Notes: a model not told the origin generated them from the letters alone. Counted from the first letter of the stretch, positions 1 to 10,603 are shown. The stretch: 64,000 nt of DNA from Agrypnia vestita (GCA_016648135.1 JADDOH010010151.1:1-64000), one strand, 5' to 3'. Program-made: numbers and translations.

Positions 1-516
1 CACTGTTCTGAAAGATTTGAACAAACTCAAAATATTCTGAAACACTTGGTAATATTCATAATGCCCGGACAGTATAATAAATAATTCAGTTTTAATAATT
101 ATTTATCACATTGTCGTTTTAAGTACTGTCTGGGCATTGTAAATAATGCCCTATTAATCACTTGGTCTACGACATATACATTATACGCATTACTAATTAT
201 TACTGTTTACTTTACTTTTCCGTCTTTTTATCACATAGTTTTATTTATCTCTGTTAAATTAATCTTTTTATGGTGATGGTAAATTAAAAAAGACTGTTAA
301 ATAAGTATATAAAATTATCATTTCTTATTTGTATCATGCTATAACTGTGGGATACATATAACTATTATTTTCTTACCGCGTATTTATATTTTCCTGTTGG
401 ATGACCAAATAAATAAGTCACAATATTTTGAGTTTGTTCAAATCTTTCAGAACAGTGCTGGATTTATGTCACAGAGACATTATTAATCAATTAATGTATA
501 TTATAGATATCTCACA
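1..516. repeat. Foldback segment of the palindromic-module repeat family (family A)
   Basis: The first ~40 bases (starting cactgttctgaaag) return as their reverse complement at about 424-460, so the segment can fold back on itself. A second, inner inverted pair lies at 60-74 (tgcccggacagta) and 125-138 (tactgtctgggca). The right arm runs on through gctggatttatgtcacag into the left terminus of the next element at 491. The same module recurs at 540-575, 13543-13730 and 63655-63765. The element probably continues left of the window. No coding sequence is visible. Class unknown; probably a non-autonomous DNA element. Confidence 0.65.
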
Positions 517-1063
517 GAGACGAAACTGTATTTCTTATGTTCTGAAAGATTTGAACAAACTCAAAATATTCTGAATTGTAAATACTGGTAAAAAAAAGGA
601 ATTTTAACAAAAATTGGAAATAATATTTCCTGGCGTATGCTAGTGTAATGCTAGTAATTCGGATGAATTTCATTACACAAAAAAGTATATTGCTTCCAAA
701 ATTCCGCAATCGATTGTAGATTTTCTCATTTAGCGACATTAACGATATTAAAATAATTAGAGACATCTGTGGGGATTTAGGGGAATGAAAATGGCTTTGT
801 ACAGGCCGCACGGAAAGGCGGTTACAACTCATATGTGAAAGCTTGCCACACAATTTAAACATATATACAACTTTCAAAAAAATTAGTAAGCATGGTATAT
901 TCTATCATGGGTGGAAATGACGAATGTTACATTGTGTAAAGTGATCACTTAAGCCAACCATAAGACAGGTCATAAGTCCTATGTACACCCAAATGACTTC
1001 TATACCTACTTTCCCATTAGAAATACAGTTTCGTCTCTGCGAGATATCTATAATATACATTAA
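491..1063. mobile_element. Non-autonomous TIR element, family A copy 1 (573 bp)
   Basis: The two ends are inverted repeats of about 43 bp with one visible mismatch: 491-533 (contains agatatctcacagagacg) and 1021-1063. The interior has no credible ORF. It matches, in inverted orientation, 13081-13560 and, in the same orientation, 63055-63660. Shared internal words include atcatgggtggaaatg, gtgatcacttaagcc and gacatctgtgg. The three copies confirm it as a dispersed repeat. Superfamily is not assigned because no clear target-site duplication is visible. Confidence 0.75.
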
Positions 1064-1529
1064 TTAATTAAATAAATAAGTAATTAAATCCAAATATTTC
1101 GTTTCATGATCTTCAACTGAAAAACCATTCTTCATTTCAGACATCTCAGTTCGTTAATCAACCTTTTCCAAACGGACTCACCCTTAGGTTCCCACCCCCT
1201 GAGCTAACCTGTTTCGATTCCAACCTTGTTACTCGCGGTTGAGCGCCGCACAAAGGGATGTAGAGGCACAAAGTGAGAAGGTGTCGTCCTATTTTGTTAG
1301 ATTAAATAAAATACACCGTGTTTTTCCGTAATCTAAATGGAGATTACACATGCTCTTGAATGGAAATAACAGGGTGGAAAGTCTTATAAGGGTTGATAAA
1401 GCAAAGGAAGGAGGATAAACATGATAAAGGGATGACGCTTTAGTTTGAAAAACCGCGCTAACGAAGAGGATTTCGTAATATCTAAGAACCTTGGTCTAAC
1501 TAGGTAGGCCTCCAACGCTGTGTCTTTGA
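1064..1529. other. Unassigned intergenic/intronic DNA
   Basis: No ORF with recognisable content, no RNA gene and no strong repeat was found. The stretch 1120-1310 is more GC-balanced than its surroundings and has no second copy that I saw in the window. Confidence 0.5.
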
Positions 1530-1915
1530 GGGCTCATGCGAACGCGTAGCGCTTGACCAAGCGCAACTTTTTCGTTACCAGCGATGCCTTCGAAAGACAT
1601 GTCCAAGCTGTTGTAATTTTTTTTGCGCATTTTAGACGCAGTTTGAATGAAAATCTCAAATTGAATATGAGGTTTGATCGAAAATATGAGTGTTCATCTT
1701 TTTCGAATTTTTTTATATATACACAACTGTTTTTGCTACTCGCATAAAACCGAAATTGACTCTTTTTTCGATAACTCTTGAGGGGAACGTCGCAGAAAGT
1801 CGAGACTACCGCGAGCGCGTACAGCTCGCCCGAGCGCGACTTTTTTATTACCAATGATCACTTAGAAAGACATGTCCAAGCGGTGGTAATTTTTTTTAGC
1901 GCGTTTCGTGTTTGC
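1530..1915. repeat. Imperfect direct repeat, period about 275 bp
   Basis: About 1555-1635 and 1830-1910 are diverged direct copies. Both contain a GCGC-rich word, then a T-run with ttaccaa/ttaccag, then aaagacatgtccaagc and a long T-run followed by a second GCGC word. The open frames across this block on both strands have low-complexity products and are not judged to be genes. Confidence 0.6.
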
Positions 1916-2075
1916 AGGAGGGATTATATTTTATAATTATTTAAGAAATATTCTACAGGGTGTGTTTTAGTTTTTGATGTCACATTTTAGGGATTTTGAA
2001 TAATTTAAGTGTGACGTCATGTTTTAGCTGTTTTGTAAATTATATACAGAGTTGACATTTTGAAAAATTATCAAA

Positions 2076-2258
2076 GTTTTTTTTTTTCAAAAACCAAAAA
2101 CCAAAATTTTTTTTTTCAAAAACCAAAAAACCAAAAACCATTTTTTTTCAAAAACCAAAAACCAAAAAACCAAAAATTTTTTTTTTTTCAAAAACCTAAA
2201 ACCCAAAAACCAAAAATTTTTTTTTTCAAAAACCAAAAACCAAATTTGGTTTTTTATG
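2076..2258. repeat. A/T minisatellite of caaaaacc and T-run units
   Basis: Five or so units, each a poly-T run followed by two to four copies of aaaaacc, with a repeat length of roughly 35-45 bp. Reading frames through it on either strand give only Gln/Lys/Asn/Phe low-complexity peptides, so they are not genes. Confidence 0.85.
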
Positions 2259-2299
2259 GATATCTCCACGAAGCGAAGGTCGATTTCGAAAATTTAAAA

Positions 2300-2520
2300 T
2301 GTCTCAGACGGGCGCAGCCCGTCCGCGTCTTTTCACGACAGACACTGCGCGGCAAAGCCGCGCAGCGACTGTCGTCACCCGACGCCCGCGCAGCGGGCGC
2401 TGATGACCGCGCAGCGGGCAAACGCGACCGCGCAGCGGGAGCCGTCAGACTCAAACACCATTGCGCGGCTTTTGCGCGGCTTCGGGCGCGCAGCGGCTTC
2501 CTCTTACACCCTTCGGTTTT
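2300..2520. repeat. GC-rich palindromic iterons
   Basis: A sharp GC-rich island in AT-rich DNA. The word ccgcgcagcggg occurs three times, at 2386-2397, 2407-2418 and 2429-2440, with about 21-bp spacing. Each is a small palindrome (CCGC-gca-GCGG). Related palindromes precede them: gggcgcagcccg near 2310 and tgcgcggcaaagccgcgca near 2346. One frame is open across the island but its product is only the repeat translated. Function unknown. Confidence 0.6.
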
Positions 2521-2854
2521 AAGTTAAAGTTCTCTCTTCCCACACTTTGTGTCGTAACTCGGACATTTGTCAACCAATTTCAATTTCGAAAATTATAACA
2601 GACACTTCTTCTTCTTCTTCTCGCTCTTATAGTACAATCTGGCACGGCAGCTAGTCTTTAAATTAAAGTAATAATAATAATAATTTCATTCGAATATTGT
2701 GTTTTAAAATGAAATATGTAACTTGCCCTAAAACAGGCCAGCCTAGTTGGGTAGTTACATATTTTATCATATGATTGTATGATAAATTATTATTGTATAA
2801 TTATATTTGTAATGTAATTCAATGTAATGTTATGTTATGTTAAATGTCTTACAA

Positions 2855-3015
2855 AAAAAAATTTTGTCCGTCTATCCGTAACTTCCTATAACGTCCATAA
2901 TTTCTTTCGAATTCACAGATAAAAAAACGAAATTACGCTGCTGGAAGTAGGGCGTGAACCTCGGCCGCGCAAATGCCAGCGCACAAAGCTATCAGTGTAG
3001 CCACCACCACATATC
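2855..3015 (-). mobile_element. tRNA-derived SINE with Pol III box B
   Basis: On the minus strand a tRNA-like head runs from about 3012 down to 2940. It has an A-box-like TGGCTACACTGATAGC and a good box B, GGTTCACGCCC (2960 to 2950). A non-tRNA body follows (with gttacggatagacggac), ending in a T-run near 2850. This head-body-tail order is the standard architecture of tRNA-related SINEs. The tRNA itself is too degenerate to be functional and the source tRNA cannot be named. Confidence 0.55.
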
Positions 3016-3500
3016 CACGACCCGTCAAACTATACTTTACATGAAATATATGAAGCTTAAATTATTATCATTGAATATTAATTTACAACCTTAAGAATAT
3101 CGTACAATATGTTAATTTTTGTAAATAAATAAATAAAAATGATCCCGTAGAAATTATGACCTTTAAAAGAATCATTCCGTCCGGTATTCTGCGTAAATGT
3201 AATTTATTTAAAGCAAATAGACCTGTTTGTTCACTTGTTCGTTAGAAATTATAAAAAAATAGGTACTTCAATACATTTTTTCAATTCGTCGAGAGTTGTT
3301 TGTGAAATACGAACCCCACAAATGTAATTTACCGGGACAAATATAAATGGTAAATGTAAATATGACCATTATTTTCACAATTCTCGAATTATTTCTTTGA
3401 CAAAAACGAAGGACGAAAATATTTTACGCGTCACAAATAATACTCACCGCCTTTTTTTGATGTTGCTTTTTATTAAAATAATTTTAATACTTACCTAAAA
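3016..3500. other. Unassigned AT-rich DNA
   Basis: No feature recognised apart from short (AAAT)n at 3123-3138. Confidence 0.5.
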
Positions 3501-3559
3501 AACTGAAATAAAACGTGACCTAAACAAGTTAAGAGCGAAAAAATGTCCTTTGATTGTAA

Positions 3560-3745
3560 TGGAATTTATGTTTTTCGTTTCAAGTGGAAAATTTTTACTA
3601 AAAAAATATTTTAAACATCCCACAAAAACCACGTTAAAATAATAATGGTCACGGAATCACTGCGGTGAGACTAATGAAACACTTGAAATTAATTTAAAAA
3701 TTAATTTAATCATCAAAGTCACTGGACACGAATTTAATTGGTGCA
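3560..3745. repeat. Dispersed repeat shared with 56790-56905 and 19857
   Basis: The block around 3650-3700 (gtcacggaatc, then aatgaaacacttgaaattaat) matches the reverse complement of 56840-56900. The following words tcactggacacgaattt (3718) reappear in direct orientation at 19859. Both similarities stretch over several tens of bases. No coding content. Confidence 0.55.
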
Positions 3746-3879
3746 TCGTGCCTTTCAAGGTGTTTGTTTCTTGCACGATTGATGTGGCATTTACGTCACG
3801 ACCCCTCCATTCCTCCTTTTTTTATCCTACCTTGACCATATATACAGTATATATACGTATTATTGTGTCGCCATCCATA

Positions 3880-4500
3880 TAGAATTTCTCGAAGCAACAT
3901 TTTGCCGAATTATGCGTTCGCGACAGTTGGTGTATTAAGTGCTTCAGATTAGAAGTTTTGTAAAGCGATCGTTGAATTCGAACATCGCAGTGAAACAACG
4001 GGGAAGGAACACTCCCTTAGTGGTGATTTTTGCTATCATATGGGTTTCTTTATCTTCTTTTCATCCATCCGTAACATTACAGTCCACAATCGTTTCGAAT
4101 CACCCTTTCCCATTCCCATCCCCTCATTCTTCCCCTATTCCGCAATAACCCCCCTAGATTTCCGACGATTCGCGTCGTTATCGTTATTATTAACTATCAT
4201 TAATTCACACAATTTCGCACTTATCGGTCGACTGTGGAACACTTAGTACTCATATTTCCAGAATATTCGAACGTCTGTGATTGCACTTATTGACTTAGTG
4301 GCCGGTAGGTACTCTCATAATCTATTTCGTTGATCACACTGATCACTTTTTCTTGTTTTCTCTGGAATCGTTGAACTGTCACAACAAACTTCTCGATGGC
4401 GTTGTCGATGCCGCTTATATACAGCTTTGGATTTCTAGACGTTTCACGAATCCGTACTTCCACTGTTTATTCTAGATCCTTCTAGTAATTTCCATTTTAC
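3880..4500 (-). repeat. TATA/heat-shock-like promoter repeat, copy 1 (family P)
   Basis: Read on the minus strand, TTCgtGAA and TCTAGAA pairs (about 4490-4435) lie upstream of a TATA box, TATATAAG, near 4420. The plus-strand end at about 4257-4272 holds TTCcaGAAtaTTC followed by gaacg. The same word order (ccagaatattcg, ggtag(g/a)tactctc, tgttttct, TATA, GAAnnTTC) is found at 20740-21000, with looser relatives at 5440-5950 and 30360-30600. It is best explained as the terminal promoter region of a retroelement. That assignment is inferred. Confidence 0.4.
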
Positions 4501-5430
4501 TGTAAAACTCAAGGAGGGAAGGAATACCTCCCTCTTTTACTGAAGGTTCCGGGTTTAATTCCTGGTATGATCACAATACATATGTGTATTTTTCCAAAGT
4601 GTAATTTTTCCATGACAAGGGTGTTTAACTATGTGTTTTGATACCGTAGTTGGGTCATATGGCCTTTTTATCGTTTAAAAATTGTTGATTTTTCTGCTGT
4701 ACCAAAAGGCCGTTAAAGTAAGCGTCAAGAAATGAAACTCGCTCTTGGTTTGTTGAGCTTGCACTGAAATGATCCTAACGAGTGGACAATTATGAAACTC
4801 GAATTAGTCTGATCGTTCCTTTTAGACATCCTTTTTTATAAGTATGTAAACATTTCTTATAAGTAAGCAAAGTATCCTGACCACAAAAGCATATTTTATT
4901 ATGTGTTGTAGGGATGATCGTAGGAAGATCGAGGGAAAATGAGGTATCGGCAGGAAGCAGATCTCATGACTGCATAATACACGAGATAAGACAGGAATAA
5001 GAATGGAAGAAGTGCTGTTTCGAGCCGATAGAGATTGGCAATATAATATTTGAAATAGATCAGTAAAATTCTTGACAACAAACATTTTAATTATTCATTT
5101 TAATTATTATAATATTTTTAAATTGAAGCACGTTTTACTTACTCACTTTTACTGAACATATATGACCTGTAATCAAAATCCCCCGAACTCAAATGTCACA
5201 ATATCCGAAATTTCTTACCTATTACAATATACATCTGCAGAAAATATTTCAGTTTTAATTTTTTATATATATTTATAATTAGTTATAACTTACGTCTGGC
5301 GGTCGCTGGCTCTTAGGCTTGTCTCTAACTTGTGCTTTTATATTTGCTTGCTTGTATTTCTATATTTCATTTAACTCGTAAATTTACAAGTCATTGGTAT
5401 TTATATTGTCACGTGTCGTGGTTAGGGAGG
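4500..5430. other. Unassigned DNA
   Basis: Open frames on the minus strand near 4822-5085 give Cys/Ile/Leu-rich peptides with no recognisable domain and are probably chance. No RNA gene or repeat with a second copy was recognised. Confidence 0.45.
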
Positions 5431-5439
5431 AATGAAAAC

Positions 5440-5950
5440 ACTGTAAATTAATTAGCGATTTATTAATGAATGATCAATTAATTATCCAATGTACAAAGTC
5501 ATTGAAAACGAATTACACTTAACGCTATTCATTATATTATACTATTTCGCAATATATCACTCGTAAATGAACACTTTATTATCGCTGAGTAACACGTATT
5601 TATCGCTTGTAGAATATTAAATTCTCGCACACAGAAGTCGCTTAGGTTTATTTCGCCAATTAGTTACTCAGCTCGATTATTTCGCTCGATATCTGTCGCT
5701 TCGCAAATTCACGACTGGGCACATCTGGCTTTTGTCTCGCGCACACTTTGCACTGAACGAACTTTCAAACACGACAACTCACTCCGCGCGGCGCAATTCC
5801 ATATTTATATGTAAATGCTGGTATTTTCGTACTTTCTAGATTATTCTAGAGTATTAAGGAGAAGGTTTTTGTCGCTTCTCAGTCATTCCAGGCATTTCTA
5901 GATGTTTCCTGAAGATTATAGATAATTGTAGAGCGTTATAGTGTTGTTCC
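5440..5950 (-). repeat. TATA/heat-shock-like promoter repeat, copy 2 (family P)
   Basis: On the minus strand the order is TCTAGAA twice (about 5854-5838), then about 30-40 bp later a TATA-like ATATAAATA, then a GC-rich gcgccgcgcgg segment. Plus-strand ends are more diverged than in the copies at 20740 and 30360. No ORF. Low-confidence member of the family. Confidence 0.3.
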
Positions 5951-5989
5951 AAGTGACATTACCAGGGGTTTGGACAGTGAGTAAATTCG

Positions 5990-6510
5990 TTTTAGCATCT
6001 CGTTACTTCTTCTTCTTCTCGTGCCCTGTCCGTTTACCGGACGTTGGCTATCATGTTGGCTATGCGGACTTTGTTTACTGTGGCCCGGAACAGCTCCACA
6101 GTAGACTGGCCAAACCACTGTCTCAAGTTTTTCAGCCATGAAGTCCTCCTTCTTCCAGGGCCCCGACTTCCGGCAATCTTTCCCTGCATTATGAGATGCA
6201 AGATCTAGTATTTCTCTGGATGTCTCATCACATGTCCTAGATATTAAAGTTTTCGGATTTTTATTGTTTTAATAACTTCTTTTTCTTTATTCATCCGAGC
6301 CACAATATCTTCATTCGTAACTTTGTCCATCCAGCTTATTTTGAGAATTCTTCTATAGATCCACATCTCGAATGCCTCAAGTCGCCTTATTAAGGTTAAG
6401 ATTAATTCCCAGCATAATTCATGTATCACATGATATCCTATATAGCTAACGGTCAAGGCTCTAATAACAGAGAACTTATCCGCAAAATCCATTTTTGATA
6501 TAAAAGGCAT
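5990..6510 (-). pseudogene. RTE-type LINE reverse transcriptase, C-terminal fragment
   Basis: Minus strand, several frames. About 6390-6260 encodes RRLEAFEMWIYRRILKISWM, followed by DKVTNED. Further on, 6140-6034 encodes SWLKNLRQWFG, then ELFRATVNKVRIA, then IANVR and a stop at 6036-6034. This order is the stereotyped C-terminus of RTE-like insect endonuclease/reverse transcriptases, downstream of the polymerase fingers and palm. Frameshifts between the blocks and absence of the catalytic region make it a 5'-truncated dead copy. A second copy lies at 59160-59990 (minus). Confidence 0.8.
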
Positions 6511-7370
6511 GATGACAGTATTAAAGAATTAAAGAATAAGTGATTTTAGAGAAGAAAATATTTTGAAAGGATTATAAAAAAATTATCCAATTTTAATATA
6601 CCTTCACATTGAGAATAATAAGATTTTCAATAAAATAAAATTATAAAATGGTGCAATCCGCCATTTTAACTGAAACACCGGTCAGAGCGAATGACGTCAC
6701 GCCTCAGTACCCATCACCGTGTCTTTGAACCGTTGCCATAAACACAATGCAATGTTTACTGAGGCTTGACGTCACGTAGACGAAATGTCTGCGAAATGAC
6801 TGTAGAAAAACGCTGCGGGCGTTTTTGCGCGAAATTAAAAATATGTAGATGAAAGTGCAATTATTTACGTAAAATCTTAGTTTATTACTGAAATAATGTT
6901 ATTTTCGGTAATAGTAGACGTGTACCTACAATGTAGAATGTTATTTCAAAATCTGTCATCATTGCTAAAAACCTTTTTATTTTTAAGCCTACACACATTT
7001 CACATCATTATTTTTATGACATATAAGAGCGCCAAGAAACTTTAAATATAACACTAAATCAAAATAGCGAATACCTTCTGACATATGATTTATATTATTA
7101 TATACTTCGTTGCTGTCAAAGTTGTAAGAAAGTAATAAGATTATTCGAGATCTGAGAAATAACTTTTTCTGACTGTAGGTAGGTACGTGGATATTTTCCA
7201 AGAATGGATATTTTACGGAAACATCAGAAATATCTCATGCCTCACTTTTAATCTCGGAACTACACAAACAATTTAAATCTAAGCTTGTTGTAACGAACGT
7301 ATATATTATTACTATTGTGCATTCTTGTAACGAATGTTCATATTGTTAGTAGGATATTTAAATATACTAT
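6510..7370. other. Unassigned DNA with a CRE-bearing inverted repeat
   Basis: No gene seen. At 6692-6709 and 6757-6774 there is an 18-bp inverted repeat (17/18 matching; tactgaggc-t/g-tgacgtca). Each arm contains the CREB/ATF palindrome TGACGTCA. The rest is AT-rich without copies elsewhere that I could see. Confidence 0.5.
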
Positions 7371-7374
7371 TAAA

Positions 7375-7617
7375 CTAACTGTAACCCGTCAAAAATGACG
7401 GTACTTTTATTTTTCGGTTTCTAAGGAATGAGTTTTTATTTATTTTATTAAAAATAAATCGTAAAAAAAAAATTTCGAAAAAAAAAATTTTTGTAAAAAA
7501 ATTTTTTTTCGTTAAAAATATTTTTTTCGTAAAAAAATCGAAAAAATATTTTCGAAAAACAGAATACCATAAATAAGTTACGGACATCACACGAGGTTAC
7601 ATGGATTATAATTGGGA
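7375..7617 (-). mobile_element. Short non-autonomous Helitron
   Basis: Minus strand. The 5' end is TC-type (tcccaattataatcc) at 7617. The 3' end has hairpin CCGTCA-ttttt-TGACGG followed after about 8 nt by GTTAG, then T. Close relatives with the same ends are 43845-44011 (5' tcccaattataataat, 3' gctag) and 37477-37728. Helitrons are known to start with TC, end with a hairpin plus CTRR, and insert between A and T. The interior is only A/T homopolymer runs. No Rep/helicase is encoded. Confidence 0.6.
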
Positions 7618-8040
7618 TGGGATGTTACGAGAAATTCACATATTCTTTAAATATACCTACTACTGAATTTTCAATTATATTGAGTTAAATTTTGAGCATT
7701 AAATTTGATTCATCTTAATTTCCTCGCAAACTATTTAGGTATTTTTTTCGCTCCTGCCATTCACAAAAAGGCAATACTAGACCATGTGATTTTAGAAAAT
7801 TTTTACAAAGATCGCAAACATCTTCGTTTTGATGATTTTTTTTAGTTTAGTGAGGTTATTGTTAAAAAAAGCAATTTCAATAAAAAAAGAAACACTGGCG
7901 AAGGCGCGAGGCGGGTAGGGTGAGGGGGTACCTATATGTTGCTCGACACCGCGCGCTACTCCAAGTCCAAGTAAAAACTGCGAACAGCGAGCGACGTAAT
8001 AATTCTGGCGCGAATAAGTGTTTTACTCGAACTAACACAG
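7618..8040. other. Unassigned DNA
   Basis: A brief GC-rich patch at 7895-8010 (gcgaaggcgcgaggcggg) has no ORF of note. Nothing else recognised. Confidence 0.45.
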
Positions 8041-8235
8041 CGACGAATGAATAATATTTACTTATTAATTAAGGTAAATTATAGAAGTCTCGCAGAGACG
8101 TTGCTTTTTGTTTTTAATGAAATTTAAAGACGTCATGTCTTTGCTTTGGGTGATATTGGATTGCCTCAAATTAAAATCGGGATATAGCATAGAGACTTCT
8201 ACCTCCTGTACATCTCGCGGGTGCTAAGCGGGCGC
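8040..8235. repeat. Diverged family A terminal fragment
   Basis: The words taaattatagaag and tctcgcagagacg match the termini of the family A element. The inverse form (agacttctgtaatttat) is at 57787 and a further copy at 51066. This is a remnant without coding sequence. Confidence 0.4.
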
Positions 8236-8900
8236 TAAGCAAAATGGCGGCCTATTTATACGCTGCGCCCCATAGGGATACCACATAAAATTAATTTAAT
8301 TTATAATAACTACAAAGTAACAGCATTTGTAACGGTAAGAAATTAATTTCATCATTTATTAATTAATTTAATTACGTATATATACATTTTTTGAATCGTG
8401 AACAAAAAATACGTGCAGAAATATACTATTCGTTATTGATTTTTGACGCTTTATTTTTCTTTTTTTTATTTAATCTTTATTTTCGCTTTATTTAATCTTT
8501 ACGCTCAATTTATAGAACTAACTAATTTCGTGATTGCGATGTGAGAAACGTACAGCATGAAGTAGGAATGAAAGAATTTATTAATTTAATTCGGCAGATT
8601 CAACTTTGACATTATGCGTCGGAAGAAAATGCCAAACTCGATAAATTAAGGTTATGTTGAATTTAGATTTCTAATATCTTATAACTTTGGTTCAGAAAAA
8701 AAACTGTTCGACAAAAATAATAAATAAAGAACATATATTTTATTCATTCTGACAAATCAAAATGGTTGTAAAATTCTTTATCGAAAATGAAGCGATTTAA
8801 TAATACCCGTAAAGGAAAAATATTAATAAATTCAGCTGTTTTGTTTTGCAATTTGTTGTTCGAAGAATATTTTTTCTTCTGAATGAAGGTTTGAGCTTCG
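8235..8900. other. Unassigned AT-rich DNA
   Basis: No ORF, RNA gene or repeat with a second copy recognised. Confidence 0.45.
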
Positions 8901-8904
8901 TGGT

Positions 8905-9105
8905 GACATGATTATTAAAATAAAACACAAATCACTTTGTTTTCACCACTTTATTGGATTAAACAATCTACATGTTTCGAGAATAATGTTCTCTACTTCA
9001 GGATTGTTACACAAATAATCCTGAGGAAGAGAACATTTTTCTCGAAACATGTAGATTTTATATCTAATAAGTGGTGAAAGCAAAGTGATTTGTGTTTTAT
9101 TTCAA
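8905..9105. repeat. Inverted pair of Penelope-like terminal motifs
   Basis: About 80-bp arms (8917-9000 and 9016-9100) are near-perfect inverted copies. Both carry cacaaatcactttg, acatgtttcgag and the ctga...gaaac motif. On the plus strand CTGAGGA (9021-9027) is followed by a 5-bp stem (gagaa/ttctc) and GAAAC (9044-9048). The minus-strand arm has CTGAAGT, so its core is decayed. The motif order is like that downstream of the Penelope remnant at 45660. The arrangement suggests head-to-head terminal repeats. Confidence 0.45.
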
Positions 9106-9446
9106 TGTTATGTTTTGTTATATACTTTTCAAATGTAAGACTGTTTTATGCGAAATATATATAAGTATGTATGTGTAATGGTACCTACCTATCTTTTTGG
9201 TTCGATACTACTTTTTTGTATTTTTTCACACGATTTTAAGGTTTTCTCTGCGAGCATGAATAAATAAATAATTTTTCAATTTTTACGCTCGGTTCGTGGG
9301 AAGTCGTAGACTTCTTTACCGAGTCGTAACTGAGCGTTACTGAGAAAAGACGTTTCGCATTATTTGCGACTACTGTAAGGCTCGTTCAATTTTTTAAATG
9401 GACCGTGTTATTTTAAAACCGCCTAAAAATAGTTGTATATTTGTCT

Positions 9447-9905
9447 AAAAAAATATATTGATTATTTTATTTGTATATATCTACTTTTATATGAGAAATT
9501 ACCTTTCATCAAATTAAATTTCATCATCAGGGTGTTGTATAATTGTCAAAATATCAGAATGAAATGTCTTTTGTTTCTTATTTTTCAAATAATTTAGAAA
9601 AACAAGAAACAAAAGACATTTCATTCTGATATTTTGACACTTATACCTACAACACCCTGATGATAAAATGGTACTTTCTGAAATATGTTGGTGGAATTAG
9701 TCATATAAAAGTAGATATATTTTTAGTATTTTCTTTTCTCTTTATGTCATTATTATGTTTACACGTTATTGTTTTTTTCTCTGTAAACTATCTATATATT
9801 CTGATTATGTACACTCACCTATCGATTGTAAAATCCCTATAGGGCGTTAATTAATAAATAAATAAAATAAAATAAATATATACAAATAAAATAATCAATA
9901 TTTTT
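9447..9905. repeat. Nested foldback element
   Basis: The outer inverted pair is 9449-9480 and 9873-9904 (ttgattattttatttgtatat). A middle pair is 9475-9494 and 9700-9718 (tatatctacttttatatga). An inner, nearly perfect ~63-bp pair is 9521-9585 and 9603-9666 (catcatcagggtgttgta, tgaaatgtcttttgtttc). The part 9700-9875 also matches, in reverse, 38612-38780, where it forms the 3' tail of a LINE. The structure is therefore probably a foldback built around or into a LINE tail. Confidence 0.6.
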
Positions 9906-9953
9906 TTTAAATATCAATCTACAATGTTGCTCAATCATTTGGAAAAAAAGTAT

Positions 9954-10217
9954 ATATCGTCGCTGTATATATAATTAAGCCTATGTGCCGTTTAATACAT
10001 TCTCAGATGAATGAATCAATTTGTCAATTTTTCATATAAATAATAGAGATATACTAAAAAAAACATCGCCGTTCATCTACCAAGTCTTCCAAGTAATTAT
10101 TAAAAATATTTTTTATAAATCTAGTCTGTGCAATTATTTTTTAAAACAGTTTCATTCGTTTTTCTCAGAATGTACTAAAACGGCACATAGGCTTAATTAT
10201 ATATACTGTGACGATAT
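9954..10217. mobile_element. MITE with 55-bp terminal inverted repeats (264 bp)
   Basis: The left end 9954-10006 (atatcgtcgctgtatatata...) and right end 10163-10217 are inverted repeats with about six differences. Both contain aattaagcctatgtgccg. The ~155-bp interior is AT-rich and non-coding. A TA flanks the left end. It ends 118 bp upstream of the TMEM151-like exon, so it marks one edge of that conserved island. Confidence 0.65.
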
Positions 10218-10335
10218 GTCTATTGATGCTCCAGGATTTTCTTGTAGTTTCTCCTGTATTTCTTGCACCTGTATATATATGTCGCACATTACTAGACAAC
10301 CATAATCAGCTAAGCAGTCTGTTCGTCGTCCCCAG

Positions 10336-10484
10336 CGGCCGAGGCAGCAGTCGCTGGGCGGGGTGCTGCGCCGGGAGGGCAACTGGCGCTGCCTGGTGCT
10401 CAGCGCGCTGCTGGCCGGCTGCCTGGCCGCGGCCGCCTGGTGCCGCCTGGCGCAGGTGCAGAGGGTGGTCATCAACTTCTCCGT
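10336..10484 (+). CDS. Internal exon of a TMEM151-family membrane protein
   Basis: The frame is open from 10306. A polypyrimidine/AG acceptor (gtcgtccccag) ends at 10335 and a consensus donor, gtgagt, starts at 10485. The exon therefore encodes 49 codons and ends in phase 2. The peptide has R-P-x-Q-Q-S-L-G, then R-E-x-x-W-R-C-L, then an Ala/Leu-rich membrane span closing with A-W-C-R-L-A. This is the N-terminal TM1 signature I know from vertebrate TMEM151A/B, a two-span membrane protein family of poorly known function. In vertebrates the first intron also follows TM1, which agrees. The exon is about 70% GC in AT-rich DNA. There is no ATG upstream in frame, so the start lies in another exon. 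The second TM exon (expected D-G-Y-x-Y-I-P then E-C-W-H) was not found in the window. I am sure of coding nature and fairly sure of family. Confidence 0.75.
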
Positions 10485-10490
10485 GTGAGT
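10485..10490 (+). other. Splice donor (gtgagt)
   Basis: A perfect metazoan 5' splice-site core directly after the codon stretch for ...I-N-F-S. Reading straight on gives a stop (tga) two codons later, which supports splicing here. Confidence 0.7.
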
Positions 10491-10603
10491 ACCCTCACCA
10501 GCCGCCCCTACCGCCTTGCCGCTTGTCTGCCAGACCAACCGTTTGCTTACAGGCAACGCTGGCGTTTGCTGGTTGATCTGTTTCGCTCTGTAAAACTCTT
10601 TAA

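Noticed and set aside
2060..2527. 155-codon open frame across the minisatellite and GC-rich iterons
   Set aside because: The product is only the repeats translated (Lys/Asn/Phe/Gln runs, then Arg/Ala), with no domain and no start context.
4822..5085. 87-codon minus frame
   Set aside because: Cys/Ile/Leu-rich, no domain, no splice or polyadenylation support.
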